Assembly (NCBI RefSeq): GCF_024721175.1
Contig: NZ_CP099398.1
Coordinates: 1-64,000 of the forward strand
DNA from: Rhizobium sp. Pop5
GTDB taxonomy: Bacteria > Pseudomonadota > Alphaproteobacteria > Rhizobiales > Rhizobiaceae
DNA: 64,000 bases
Direction: 5' to 3'
Under the pieces are notes generated by a model. It worked only from the letters and a program-made list of their open reading frames with translations, was not told the origin of the DNA and made no database searches. The number at the start of each line of letters is the position of its first letter. Position 1 is the stretch's first letter. Positions 55,898-63,459 of the stretch are shown here, in pieces. A program made the translations under genes and the position numbers.

Positions 55898-55911
55898 TTG
55901 ATCCACGTCAA
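55898..55911. promoter_or_regulatory. FixK/FNR-type box between type III PKS and CBS-BON genes
   Basis: TTGATCCACGTCAA matches TTGAY-N4-RTCAA in either direction. It lies 52 bp before the CBS-BON ATG at 55964, the best-placed target, and 175 bp before the PKS start. Confidence 0.7.
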
Positions 55912-55963
55912 TGCGCTCAACAAGTTGGCTCCGTAATTGTCCGATCGAAAAGGAGACAGCGCG

Positions 55964-56614
55964 ATGCTTGCTAGAGACATCATGACGACCCCGTGACGAC
56001 GCTCGACGAGGGACACAACGTCAGGGAAGCCGTCGAGATCGTCAACGCCAGCAAGATCGGCGCGGTGCCCGTCATCGATGGCGAAGGGCGGCTCACCGGC
56101 ATCGTCACCGGGGAGACCTGCTGCGCCGGGTGGCGTCATCCTGGGCGAGACGGGCGGTACCGCATACGCGCGACCGCGAAGATGCACTGGCGGACTATGT
56201 GAAGGCCCGAAGCTGGCGCGTCAAGGACGTGATGTCGACGCCCGTCGTCAGCGCCGCCCCGAGCGCAACCGCGAGCCAGCTCGCAGAACTCCTGCAGGCC
56301 CACGACATCAAACACCGAACGGCAGACTCGCCGGCATAATCAGCCGTCACGACTCGATGCGAGCGCTTCTCGATGTTCGACGGCAGTGTACTGCTTCCGG
56401 CGACGAGGCCCTAGGGACGGCCGTTCGTGGCCGCCTGGAAACCGAGTTCGAAATAAGGTTCCCCATCGTCAATGCGACCGTCTCCGACGGGGCAGTGACC
56501 CTGAGGGGAGAGGTCGAGACGGAGCTGGAATGCTCGGCGGCCAGGGTGGCGGCGGAAAGCATCCGCGGCGTCGGCGGCGTGGTAAACAACATCACCCTGG
56601 ATACCGCATGGTGA
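55964..56614 (+). pseudogene. CBS-domain plus BON-domain protein, multiply frameshifted
   Basis: AAGGAGACAGCGCG precedes the ATG. The frame starts MLARDIMTTP and then breaks. CBS segments REAVEIVNASKIGAVPVIDG and VKDVMSTPVVSAAPSATASQ lie in different frames, and the C-terminal BON segment FPIVNATVSDGAVTLRGEVE followed by SIRGVGGVVNNITLDTAW ends at 56614. At least three indels are required to join them. Intact homologues are stress/energy-sensing proteins of microoxic regulons. Confidence 0.82.
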
Positions 56615-56653
56615 GCTCTCTCAAACTATGAAATCGTCCCTGGAGTTTCCGTC

Positions 56654-56797
56654 ATGTTTGTCAGGGTCATCGCAGACGCCGTCGTGTCGAGGCTTCTCCT
56701 CGTCATCCTGATCCTCATGGTGGGGACGGTCGTGAGCGTCCTACTGGTGAGGCCATCCGACGACTCCCGAACCGGGCGCGTCGAGCGCTCTCTCTGA
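56654..56797 (+). CDS. Small single-span membrane protein
   Basis: This 47-codon ORF begins MFVRVIADAVVSRLLLVILI and continues with LMVGTVVSVLLV. It has one predicted transmembrane helix (residues 10-32) and a short charged tail. It follows the CBS-BON remnant by 40 bp, with GGAGTTTCC-like sequence just upstream. No family is recognised, and a small membrane peptide of this size may be real or chance. Confidence 0.45.
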   Translation: MFVRVIADAVVSRLLLVILILMVGTVVSVLLVRPSDDSRTGRVERSL

Positions 56798-56804
56798 CCC
56801 GTGA

Positions 56805-57394
56805 GTGCGCGATGAACATCTGGCCCTCCAGGATTTAATTGTCCGGCCGCGTCCCGCAAATGGCGCGACGGATTCGATGCTCTCCGAACTATTCGGCTTC
56901 ATCTGGCTGATGGGAAGGCGTCATCAGGCGTTGGTCGCAGGGCTGTCCCTGGCTCTTTTCGTTATCGGCGCGGCGCCTCTCGAACTCCAGCGCCGGATCG
57001 TCAATGAGGCGACCGAGCAAGCGTCATACCGGTCTCTTCTCTTTCTCGTCTCCCTCTATCTCGCGGTCGCAGTGTTGAAGGGCGCGATAAATTCACCTCC
57101 AACCTCTAAAGAAGCTGGGTGGGCGAAAAAAGCACGCTTTGGCTCGGGGCGCGCGTTCTGCATCGGGCCGAGACGCCGCCATCGGAATCCACGCTCGAGG
57201 GGGTTGAGCTGTCGATCGTCTTTGCGGAAGCGGAACCGGTGGGCAGTTTCGTTGGGACCAGCATCTCCGAGCCGCTACTCCAGATCGGCATCCTTGTCAC
57301 CGTGGGCGGTTATCTGATCTATCTCCAGCCGCTGATGAGGATGGCCGTCGCAGCCACCTTCGCCCCGCAGATTGCGTTCGTCCCGATGTTAGGC
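56805..57394 (+). pseudogene. ABC transporter permease/ATPase, N-terminal remnant
   Basis: The first frame carries a transmembrane domain (ALVAGLSLALFVIGAAPLEL then QRRIVNEATEQASYRSLLFL, of half-transporter type). Near 57090 one base is lost, and VGEKSTLWL...ARVLHRAETPP and [20 protein letters not shown] continue in another frame, with an in-frame TAA at the splice. The gene is cut at about 57395 by the IS256 remnant before its ATPase domain. Confidence 0.8.
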
Positions 57395-57946
57395 TGCTCA
57401 CCTGGCTTTTGGAGATGCCGCTCATACCCATGGCCTTGACCAAGTCGTCGACAGAACGAGTCGAGATTCCCTGGATATGCGCTTCCTGGATAACGGCCGT
57501 CAGAGCTTTCTCTGCCATGCGGCGCGGTTCAAGGAAGCTCGGAAAGTAGCTGCCTTTGCGCAGCTTCGGAATGCGAAGCTCGACGGTGCCAGCCCGCGTC
57601 TCCCGATGTCACGGTAGCCATTGCGTTGTGCGAGCCGCATCGAGTTCTTCACACCGAAGTCTGCACCCGTAGCCGAGCCTACTTCCAGCTCCATCAGCCG
57701 ATCGGCAGCAAGACCGATCATCTCACGCAACAAATCTGCATCGGCACTCTTCTCAACAAGGGAGCGCACGTTCATCATGTCATTGGTCATCGGTGATCTT
57801 TCCGTCAGGTTGGTCTTGAACAACCCGACCCTAGCGGAAAAACACTGATGGCCGCCCGCAAAGCCGGTCACCCGCTACAGCGCAACGAGAAGCGCGCGGG
57901 CGCTCGGCTTTACTCCCTACCGTCACCTACGCCACGTACTGGGACA
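57395..57946 (-). mobile_element. IS256-family remnant
   Basis: The minus strand holds the first third of an IS256 transposase (start MTNDMMNVRSLVEKSADADL at 57790, then a frameshift near 57610, ending [16 protein letters not shown]). The right terminal sequence ends in GGGACA near 57946, like the intact IS at 27424. The rest of the element is missing, probably through deletion after insertion. Confidence 0.83.
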
Positions 57947-58293
57947 CGATCCGATAGAACGGCCACCTTTTCCCGCGTGCAAGTGGCCATATGGGGGTGG
58001 CGTAATAACCAGGCATACGCGAGGTCGGTATGGCAGGTTTGATCTCTCCTTCCAGGTCGCTCGCGTTATAGATCGCGACGACGCCGGGCACCGAGAACGC
58101 ATCGCCGACATCGATGTTCAGGATTCGGGCATGTGGCTGGTCGGAGCGTCGCAATGCGATATGCAACATACCGCGGCGCCATGTCATCGACATACTGACC
58201 AACACCCGTCAGCAGACGTGGATCTTCGGTGCGCTTGTCCCGCTTGCCGACAAGTTTGGGCCGCAGCTCGACGGAATGGTCCTGCTGGCTCAT
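57947..58293 (-). pseudogene. CoxL-like molybdopterin dehydrogenase large subunit, N-terminal remnant
   Basis: From the ATG at 58293 the frame reads MSQQDHSVELRPKLVGKRDK then EDPRLLTGVGQYVDDM. After a shift near 58180 it reads HIALRRSDQPHARILNIDVG then PGVVAIYNASDLEGEIKPAI and YYATPIWPLARGK. This is the start of aldehyde oxidase/xanthine dehydrogenase-type large subunits. About 85% of the gene is gone at the IS256 remnant. The ATG overlaps the stop of the lactonase-like gene. Confidence 0.78.
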
Positions 58294-59051
58294 TCGTAGA
58301 ACTCCACACCCTTTCGCAACTCTTGCCATTGCGCGTCGTCGTGGCCGAAAATGATAGAAGCTCCCCGCTCCCGAAGAGCTTTCAGGCGAGCGAGTGCCTC
58401 TGCGGCGAGTTCGATGTTCCAAGTATTTCTCGGAGCGATACCGGTGTCGACGCTCGCCTGGAGCGGGGCAGCATCTGAAGCGAGTATAAATGAACCATCT
58501 TTTTCCAGCTCGACACGGGCGACGGTCATTCCGGGGGTATGACCCGGCATGGGCAGCAAGACGATGCGCCCGTCGCCAAAGACGTCATGCTCGGCATTGA
58601 AGGTCTGGAAACCCTGGGGCTGGTCCCATTCTCCTCGAAGATAGCCTTGATTTTCTGCACCGCTTGCCGTGGCGGCCTGCGCCTCCGCTTCGTGGCAGAG
58701 GATCGTTGCGCGCCGAAAGTACGCGTTGCAGCCGCAATGATCGGGATGCAGATGTGAACAGATCACAACATCTATGTCCTCGGGATCGAGAGCAAGAGTC
58801 TTCAACTGATGAACGACCGTCCGCTCTGGCGAAAAGATCGGGGTCATAACCTTGCTTAACCCACCCCATCGCGCGCCTGGATCGATGGCGGCCTCTGGAT
58901 TGCATCCGCTATCGAACAGCGCGTTGCCTTGGGGATGGCGCATCAGGGTGGCGTGAACCGGCAATTCAATCGCTTCTTCCTTCAGCGCCCCAGGGACGTA
59001 GATGGACCGGCGCATACGAAGGCGGCCGGCCTCGAGAAAATGCATCTTCAT
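58290..59051 (-). CDS. Metallo-beta-lactamase-fold hydrolase, N-acyl homoserine lactonase-like
   Basis: This 253-residue protein has the zinc motif SHLHPDHCG (HxHxDH at residues 100-105), an upstream LFDSGCNPE, then MPGHTPGM with a zinc histidine, SDAA, and a C-terminal FGHDDAQW. This fits the AttM/AiiA-type lactonase branch. The ATG at 59051 is preceded by AGAGGACC and follows the coxS stop by one base. Its position inside a cox-type operon is unusual. It is intact while its operon neighbours are broken. Quorum-quenching activity is possible but not established. Confidence 0.85.
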   Translation of the reverse strand: MKMHFLEAGRLRMRRSIYVPGALKEEAIELPVHATLMRHPQGNALFDSGCNPEAAIDPGARWGGLSKVMTPIFSPERTVVHQLKTLALDPEDIDVVICSHLHPDHCGCNAYFRRATILCHEAEAQAATASGAENQGYLRGEWDQPQGFQTFNAEHDVFGDGRIVLLPMPGHTPGMTVARVELEKDGSFILASDAAPLQASVDTGIAPRNTWNIELAAEALARLKALRERGASIIFGHDDAQWQELRKGVEFYE

Positions 59052-59052
59052 C

Positions 59053-59521
59053 TTAAGGTCCTCTCTTGCTAGCCAGTTCGCGGACGGCGTTGACGATGTT
59101 TTCATAGCCCGTACAACGACAGATGTTTCCTGAGAGCGCTTCCCTGATCTTATCATCGGTTTCCAGCGGATGGTGGCGAAGAAGGTCGATGATCGCCAAC
59201 GATGAAACTGGGCCTACAAATTCGCATTGCAGGCCATGATGCTGGCGGAACGCTTCTTGGATTCGTCCGAGTATCGACGCTTCCCTGGCCATGGTTTCGA
59301 TTTCGCTCCCGTCTGCCTGCACTGCAAGCATCAGACAGGAGCGTGCGCTCCTTCCATCGAGAATGACGGTGCAGGCACCGCAAACGCCATGTTCGCACCC
59401 GACATGGGTTCCGGTCAGGCAAAGGATCCTGGCGCAGGAAGTGGCTCAGCAGCGTTCGTGCTTCGATCGTGCGCGTCATATACGCTTCGTTGACGCTGAC
59501 GGTGATCGTCTTCTCACTCAT
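59053..59521 (-). pseudogene. CoxS-like [2Fe-2S] small subunit, one frameshift
   Basis: From the ATG at 59521 the frame gives MSEKTITVSVNEAYMTRTIE and LLSHFLRQD. Near 59430 one base changes the frame, and the family sequence LCLTGTHVGCEHGVCGACTV (plant-type [2Fe-2S] cysteines) continues. The last part is LSGNICRCTGYENIVNAVRE, the second [2Fe-2S] motif, ending at 59053. Only one indel separates it from an intact 155-residue subunit. Confidence 0.83.
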
Positions 59522-60153
59522 CTTGCTTGAAGCCTTTCGTGGTTCGCGCGGCTCCAGGCGGCGCGAAGGGCCCGTTTGGCAAGGACGCCTGAGAGATGCC
59601 TGCGGTAATCTGCAGAGGCATGGATATCCGTGTTGGGCGTGAGGATTCCAGCCAGGCGATCCGCCACCGTATCGAGAGCCGGCTCGGAAACATCCGTCCT
59701 CGATGATCTCTTCAAGCCGCAGCGGGGTTTCACCAACGCCCATCATGCCAACGCGAACGTCAGACGCCCTGCCATCTACACAATGCAGCGTCGTCGCAAA
59801 GCAAGCGAGTGCGAAGTCCCCGTGGCGTTTTGCAAACTCCTCAAATCCCCATCCGGCATCCGGTCTCATCGCGTCGAGCTCGACGCGAATTACAAACTCG
59901 TCCGGTTCCAACGAGTTGACCAGCGATCCGACAAAAAATCGGCTGCAGGTATTTCGCGTCTGCCGCGCTGAGAGGAGGCGATGACCGTCCCACCGAGGAA
60001 CCGTGTCATCATCGGCATCTCGGTCGCTGGATCCGCATGCGCGACGCTGCCGCCGAAGGTGCCGCGGTTGCGCACGGTCATATGGGTGACGTGATGCATC
60101 GCCTCATGCACGATCGGCAAGTGTTGGCGGATGATCGGGTCTGTCGCGGTCAT
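59518..60153 (-). pseudogene. CoxM-like FAD-binding subunit, truncated and frameshifted
   Basis: It contains HEAMHHVTHMTVRNRGTFGG and AHADPATEMPMM (FAD-binding). In other frames follow EPDEFVIRVELDAMRPDAGW and VRVGMMGVGETPLRLEEIIE, then ADYRRHLSGVLAKRAL at the C-terminus. Its stop overlaps the coxS start (ATGA). The first 90 or so residues are missing, replaced upstream by unrelated remnants. The original operon order was coxM, coxS, lactonase, coxL. Confidence 0.8.
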
Positions 60154-60228
60154 GTGATGGCGTACCGTCGGCGCCGATTCTCACCCGATCTCCGTGCAGT
60201 TCGATCCGATCTCCATGAACCGACGTTA

Positions 60229-60354
60229 CTACGCGCGGCGCCCAAAATCCCGCGGCCCTGCTCGGATGGATACGATCTCTCTGAGCAGTTCGAGGTTCTC
60301 GCCGGTCATGGTGGCCACGTCTTCGATCGTGCAGATATGCATCGAACGAGCCAT
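60229..60354 (-). pseudogene. Truncated small ORF next to the IS66 remnant
   Basis: A 41-codon frame reads MARSMHICTIEDVATMTGEN then LELLREIVSIRAGP and stops at 60229. It reads like the beginning of a conserved small rhizobial protein that I cannot name. It is truncated where the CoxM region begins. Its ATG overlaps the stop of the IS66 fragment. Confidence 0.4.
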
Positions 60355-60510
60355 CAGGCGGCCTTTTGCGCAGTGGAGACCGTCGGAAGCATATTCCACG
60401 GCAACAGGTCTTCAAGCCTATCTACCGGTTAATCTTTGATCTGGGTTAGGACGTCCGTGAGGTAGCTCTCGGGGTTGCGGCCATGCAGTTTGTCCGTTCC
60501 AATGATGGTC
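60354..60510 (-). pseudogene. IS66-family TnpC, C-terminal remnant
   Basis: The minus strand reads IGTDKLHGRNPESYLTDVLT, QIKD, a stop, then DRLEDLLPWNMLPT and QKAA with a stop. This corresponds to the C-terminal end of IS66 transposases, which typically has a YLTDVLTRI block and a later DDLLPW segment. Only about 50 residues remain. It is unrelated in orientation to the IS66 pieces at 61.4-63 kb. Confidence 0.7.
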
Positions 60511-60580
60511 AAATATTAGCGTTGCGCTATCCCGTTCGTAATTTGCATCGTGTAAGTCTTCACTCCTGATGCTCGTTCTC

Positions 60581-60606
60581 GGGCCGCGCCACGCAACGCG
60601 CGGCCC
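60581..60606 (+). terminator. Strong intrinsic terminator upstream of rhizavidin
   Basis: GGGCCGCGC (60581-60589) and GCGCGGCCC (60598-60606) form a perfect 9-bp stem with an 8-nt loop, followed by GTCTTTCGGTTTT. It would end plus-strand transcription entering from the debris upstream and insulate the rhizavidin gene. Confidence 0.72.
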
Positions 60607-60721
60607 GTCTTTCGGTTTTCTCAACCCGGGAAATTGCTACTCGGATTGATTGATTATTACGAGTTTATATGCAACCTTCGGTACGATCGCCGACGGTCGG
60701 CGCACATCAGGAGGAAAAACC

Positions 60722-61189
60722 ATGATCCGTACTAATGCAGTTGCAGCACTTGTGTTTGCTGTAGCAACCTCAGCTCTTGCTTTCGATGCAAGCAACTTCA
60801 AGGATTTTTCAAGCATCGCATCGGCTTCCAGCAGTTGGCAGAACCAGTCCGGCTCGACGATGATCATTCAAGTCGACTCGTTCGGAAATGTCTCCGGCCA
60901 ATATGTAAACAGAGCCCAGGGCACCGGATGCCAGAACTCGCCCTATCCGCTAACAGGAAGGGTAAACGGGACGTTCATCGCATTTTCGGTCGGCTGGAAC
61001 AATTCGACGGAGAACTGCAATTCCGCAACCGGATGGACCGGCTACGCACAGGTCAACGGCAACAACACTGAGATAGTCACGAGCTGGAACCTCGCTTACG
61101 AAGGCGGCTCCGGTCCGGCCATTGAGCAAGGACAAGACACTTTCCAGTACGTGCCGACGACTGAGAACAAAAGCCTCTTGAAGGATTAA
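60722..61189 (+). CDS. Rhizavidin, avidin-family biotin-binding protein
   Basis: I recognise this product as rhizavidin, the dimeric high-affinity biotin-binding protein known from the R. etli symbiotic plasmid. A signal peptide (MIRTNAVAALVFAVATSALA) precedes the mature start FDASNFKDFSS. The avidin fold follows, with SSWQNQSGSTMIIQVD, GQYVNRAQGTGCQN and WTGYAQVNGNNTEIVTSWNL. The two cysteines form the disulfide that compensates for its dimeric state. AGGAGG before the ATG at 60722 supports a 155-residue precursor; a 24-residue longer version would start at TTG 60650. It lies between a terminator and IS66 debris, so it is transcribed alone. Confidence 0.95.
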   Translation: MIRTNAVAALVFAVATSALAFDASNFKDFSSIASASSSWQNQSGSTMIIQVDSFGNVSGQYVNRAQGTGCQNSPYPLTGRVNGTFIAFSVGWNNSTENCNSATGWTGYAQVNGNNTEIVTSWNLAYEGGSGPAIEQGQDTFQYVPTTENKSLLKD

Positions 61190-61292
61190 TCTCCTCTGCC
61201 CTGCCGGCGCTGGCCCGTCAGAGATTGTGGAGCAAGAATTCATCGAATATGGCCAAAGGCTTAGACGAAGCTGCTTTCCCTGCCGAATAAAA

Positions 61293-61318
61293 GCGCCGCG
61301 TGCTCGTCCGCGCGGCGC
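61293..61318. terminator. Hairpin after rhizavidin
   Basis: GCGCCGCG (61293-61300) and CGCGGCGC (61311-61318) form an 8-bp stem. The T-rich side (TTTTATT) is on the minus strand and only AAATCC follows on the plus strand, so it may terminate in the minus direction or act mainly as an RNA-stabilising structure for rhizavidin. Confidence 0.5.
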
Positions 61319-61394
61319 AAATCCTTATTTGATGAGTTCAATGCGGCCAAAACTTTCCGGACAAAAGTAAGCATCCGAGGATGCGCCGCCTTGG

Positions 61395-61609
61395 GGCAAA
61401 CGCGGCGATCTGATCAAGGTCGTTTGGCACGATGGCCAGGGGGCCTGCCTGTTCACGAAAAAATTGGAGCGAGGAAGGTTTATCTAGCGTGACGGCCAGG
61501 GCGCTTGTCTGTTCACGAAGAAGCTGGAGCGCGGCCGCTTCATCTGGCCGTCAGCCGCTGACGGCACGGTGGTGATCACACCGGCGCAGCTCGGTTATCT
61601 GCTCGAAGG
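61395..61609 (+). pseudogene. IS66-family Orf2 (TnpB) remnant with internal duplication
   Basis: The plus frame reads GKRGDLIKVVWHDGQGACLF then TKKLERGRFI and a TAG. It then repeats as DGQGACLFTKKLERGRFI and continues WPSAADGTVVITPAQLGYLL to EG. The two related 55-bp copies (61431-61485 and 61491-61545) are 60 bp apart and about 80% identical, as if two IS66 relatives had recombined. Similarity ends at Leu-Glu-Gly, near 61609. Confidence 0.78.
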
Positions 61610-62190
61610 TCTACAGAAATATCCCTGCTTGTGAGTCTGACGAATCATCACCGGACAAGATCGAGGTGCTGGATCCGAGCCATCCGTTATTTGGACGCTC
61701 CTTTAATGTGATGCGTGAGGTGGGACGTAGAGGCGGCAACTTCGCGCCGTCGTATGAGGTTGAACATCGTGGTGGATCGACCTTGCTGATACCCGTGTCT
61801 GCGACACAGGGATATGTCGAAGCCTGAAATACTGACGCGCGAAGGACACCATTCGCCCAATTGTGAGGAGAAGGTTTTGCCAATCACTGTGCAACGCCTC
61901 CGCCTTGCAGCGGGCATCTAGGTAAAGGCACAGCGCAACAGATGGACACACGAACCTAGTTTGCTCAGCGCCGTACAACTTGCCGCCAGGCTCGATATTC
62001 CCGTCAATTGGATTTACGTTCAAATCAGGCGGAAGCGCCTGCTCATCGACCAGCAATCAACCGGAGCATATTTGTTCCAAAATTCCCCAGCGGTCGTCAA
62101 CGCGGTTCGCGACCTTCGCAACCGTACCATTCATCAACTCGATCTGAGAATCATTCAGCCTCACCAGGAGGGGCATCAACATGCGTTGTC
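61610..62190 (+). pseudogene. Serine-recombinase-type element remnant inserted in IS66 Orf2
   Basis: The insertion splits IS66 Orf2 at its LEG codons. Inside it, 61641-61827 encodes VLDPSHPLFGRSFNVMREVG, then a GGSTLLIPVSATQGYVEA tail and a TGA, resembling DUF5372. The stretch from about 61880 to 62180 encodes LSAVQLAARLDIPVNWIYVQ then IRRKRLLIDQQSTGAYLF, the C-terminal end of large serine recombinases often found beside DUF5372. The catalytic part of the recombinase is gone. Confidence 0.62.
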
Positions 62191-62248
62191 GCTGGAGGGA
62201 ATTGACTGGCGCGCACGGCAGGAAACCTGGCGCCCCAGCCGGGTTTGA
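62191..62248 (+). pseudogene. IS66 Orf2 C-terminal end
   Basis: LEGIDWRARQETWRPSRV and a stop form the canonical end of IS66 Orf2 proteins. It resumes the reading lost at 61609 and sits 47 bp before the TnpC start, as in intact IS66 elements. Confidence 0.75.
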
Positions 62249-62295
62249 CTCAATTTTTGCATTGAAATTGTTGATAAATCTGATTCAATGTCGTT

Positions 62296-62970
62296 ATGAC
62301 ATTGCCGCCGCTTACCCTGCCATCGGACCTTGCCAGCGCTCATCCGGCGCTGCTGGCCGAACGTGCTGCGCGGCTGCAAGCTGAGGCGGACGCGGCCAAC
62401 GCGAAGGCGCGGCTGTCGAGCATTGAGGCGCTCAACGTGCATTTGCAGTTGCTGACCGGCAAGCTGGAGCGCGAGAAGCACGGGCCGCGCCGCGAGCGCA
62501 CGCAGCGGCTGATCGATCAGTTGGAATTTGCAGCTCGAAGAGCTCGTGGCGTAGGCCGCCGAGGACGAACTGAGCGTCCAAGAGGCCGCGGCCAGAACGC
62601 AGTCCGTGCGCGCCTTCGCCCGCAAGCGTCCAGTGCGCAAGGCGTGGCCCAAAGACGTCGAGCGCGCACGCATCGTCATCGAAGCGCCGACGGCATGTGC
62701 CTGCTGTGGCGGCTCGCGGCTGTCGAAGCTGGGCGAGGATGTGACGGAAACGCTGGAGGATATCCCGCGCCGATTCAAGGTGATCGAGACGGTGCGCGAG
62801 AAATTTACCTGCCGCGATTGCGAGGCGATCAGTCAGGCTCCCGCACCGTTCCATGCGACGCCCGCGCGGCTTCATCGGCCCTCAGTTGCTGGCGACGATC
62901 GTGTTCGACAAGTTCGGGCAGCACATCCCGCTGAACCGCCAGAGCACGCGGTTCAAATGTGAGGCATCGG
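62296..62970 (+). pseudogene. IS66-family TnpC transposase, N-terminal remnant
   Basis: The start MTLPPLTLPSDLASAHPALL and a leucine-rich coiled segment are followed by frameshifts. Then come RPVRKAWPKDVERARIVIEA, CACCGGSRLSKLGEDVTETL and IPRRFKVIETVREKFTCRDC, the zinc-finger domain of IS66 TnpC, and LLATIVFDKFGQHIPLNRQS in a third frame. The catalytic domain is absent after 62970. Confidence 0.82.
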
Positions 62971-63040
62971 TCCGTCGACCTAGACCCTGGCCGGTGAATG
63001 TTGATCCGAATGTCTTCGAGCTGCGGCAAATGCTGGAGCA

Positions 63041-63433
63041 TCACTGTCGCACGGCATACCAGGAGGCAACGTAGCCGGCTGCGGCGACCCCATGCGAATG
63101 CGGGACGTCGCGGACGATGCTACCGACAATGGCGTCCCTTTGATCGACGCCATTCGGCCAGTTCGGCACGATGTAGCCGCGATAGCTGTAGATCCAGGTC
63201 TCGCCGGCCACATCGCCCTTTCCAGTGAATTGCAGCTCGACAGGGTCTCCCGGACGCACCGTACCGGTCAATTCCAGCGACCACCCGGGCCCACCAATGG
63301 TTCCGCCGACCTTGCGCCGAGCCAACTCGGTCAGCACCAGCGTTCCCTGGCCAAATTCCAGTGCATTGAAATCAACCGATAAATCGGGATTGTTGATCAG
63401 GCTGCGATAACTCCAAGTGCCAGTGAAGCTCAT
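63041..63433 (-). CDS. Unknown beta-rich protein next to a multicopper oxidase
   Basis: This 130-residue protein begins MSFTGTWSYRSLINNPD and is rich in beta-strand patterns (FGQGTLVLTEL, GWSLELTGTVRPGDPVELQF, GETWIYSYRGYIVP), without a signal peptide. GGGAGGAACT precedes the ATG at 63433. It lies 27 bp downstream of the oxidase gene in the same direction, so they are probably co-transcribed. No family recognised. Confidence 0.7.
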   Translation of the reverse strand: MSFTGTWSYRSLINNPDLSVDFNALEFGQGTLVLTELARRKVGGTIGGPGWSLELTGTVRPGDPVELQFTGKGDVAGETWIYSYRGYIVPNWPNGVDQRDAIVGSIVRDVPHSHGVAAAGYVASWYAVRQ

Positions 63434-63459
63434 AGTTCCTCCCAATGGCGATCGACGCC

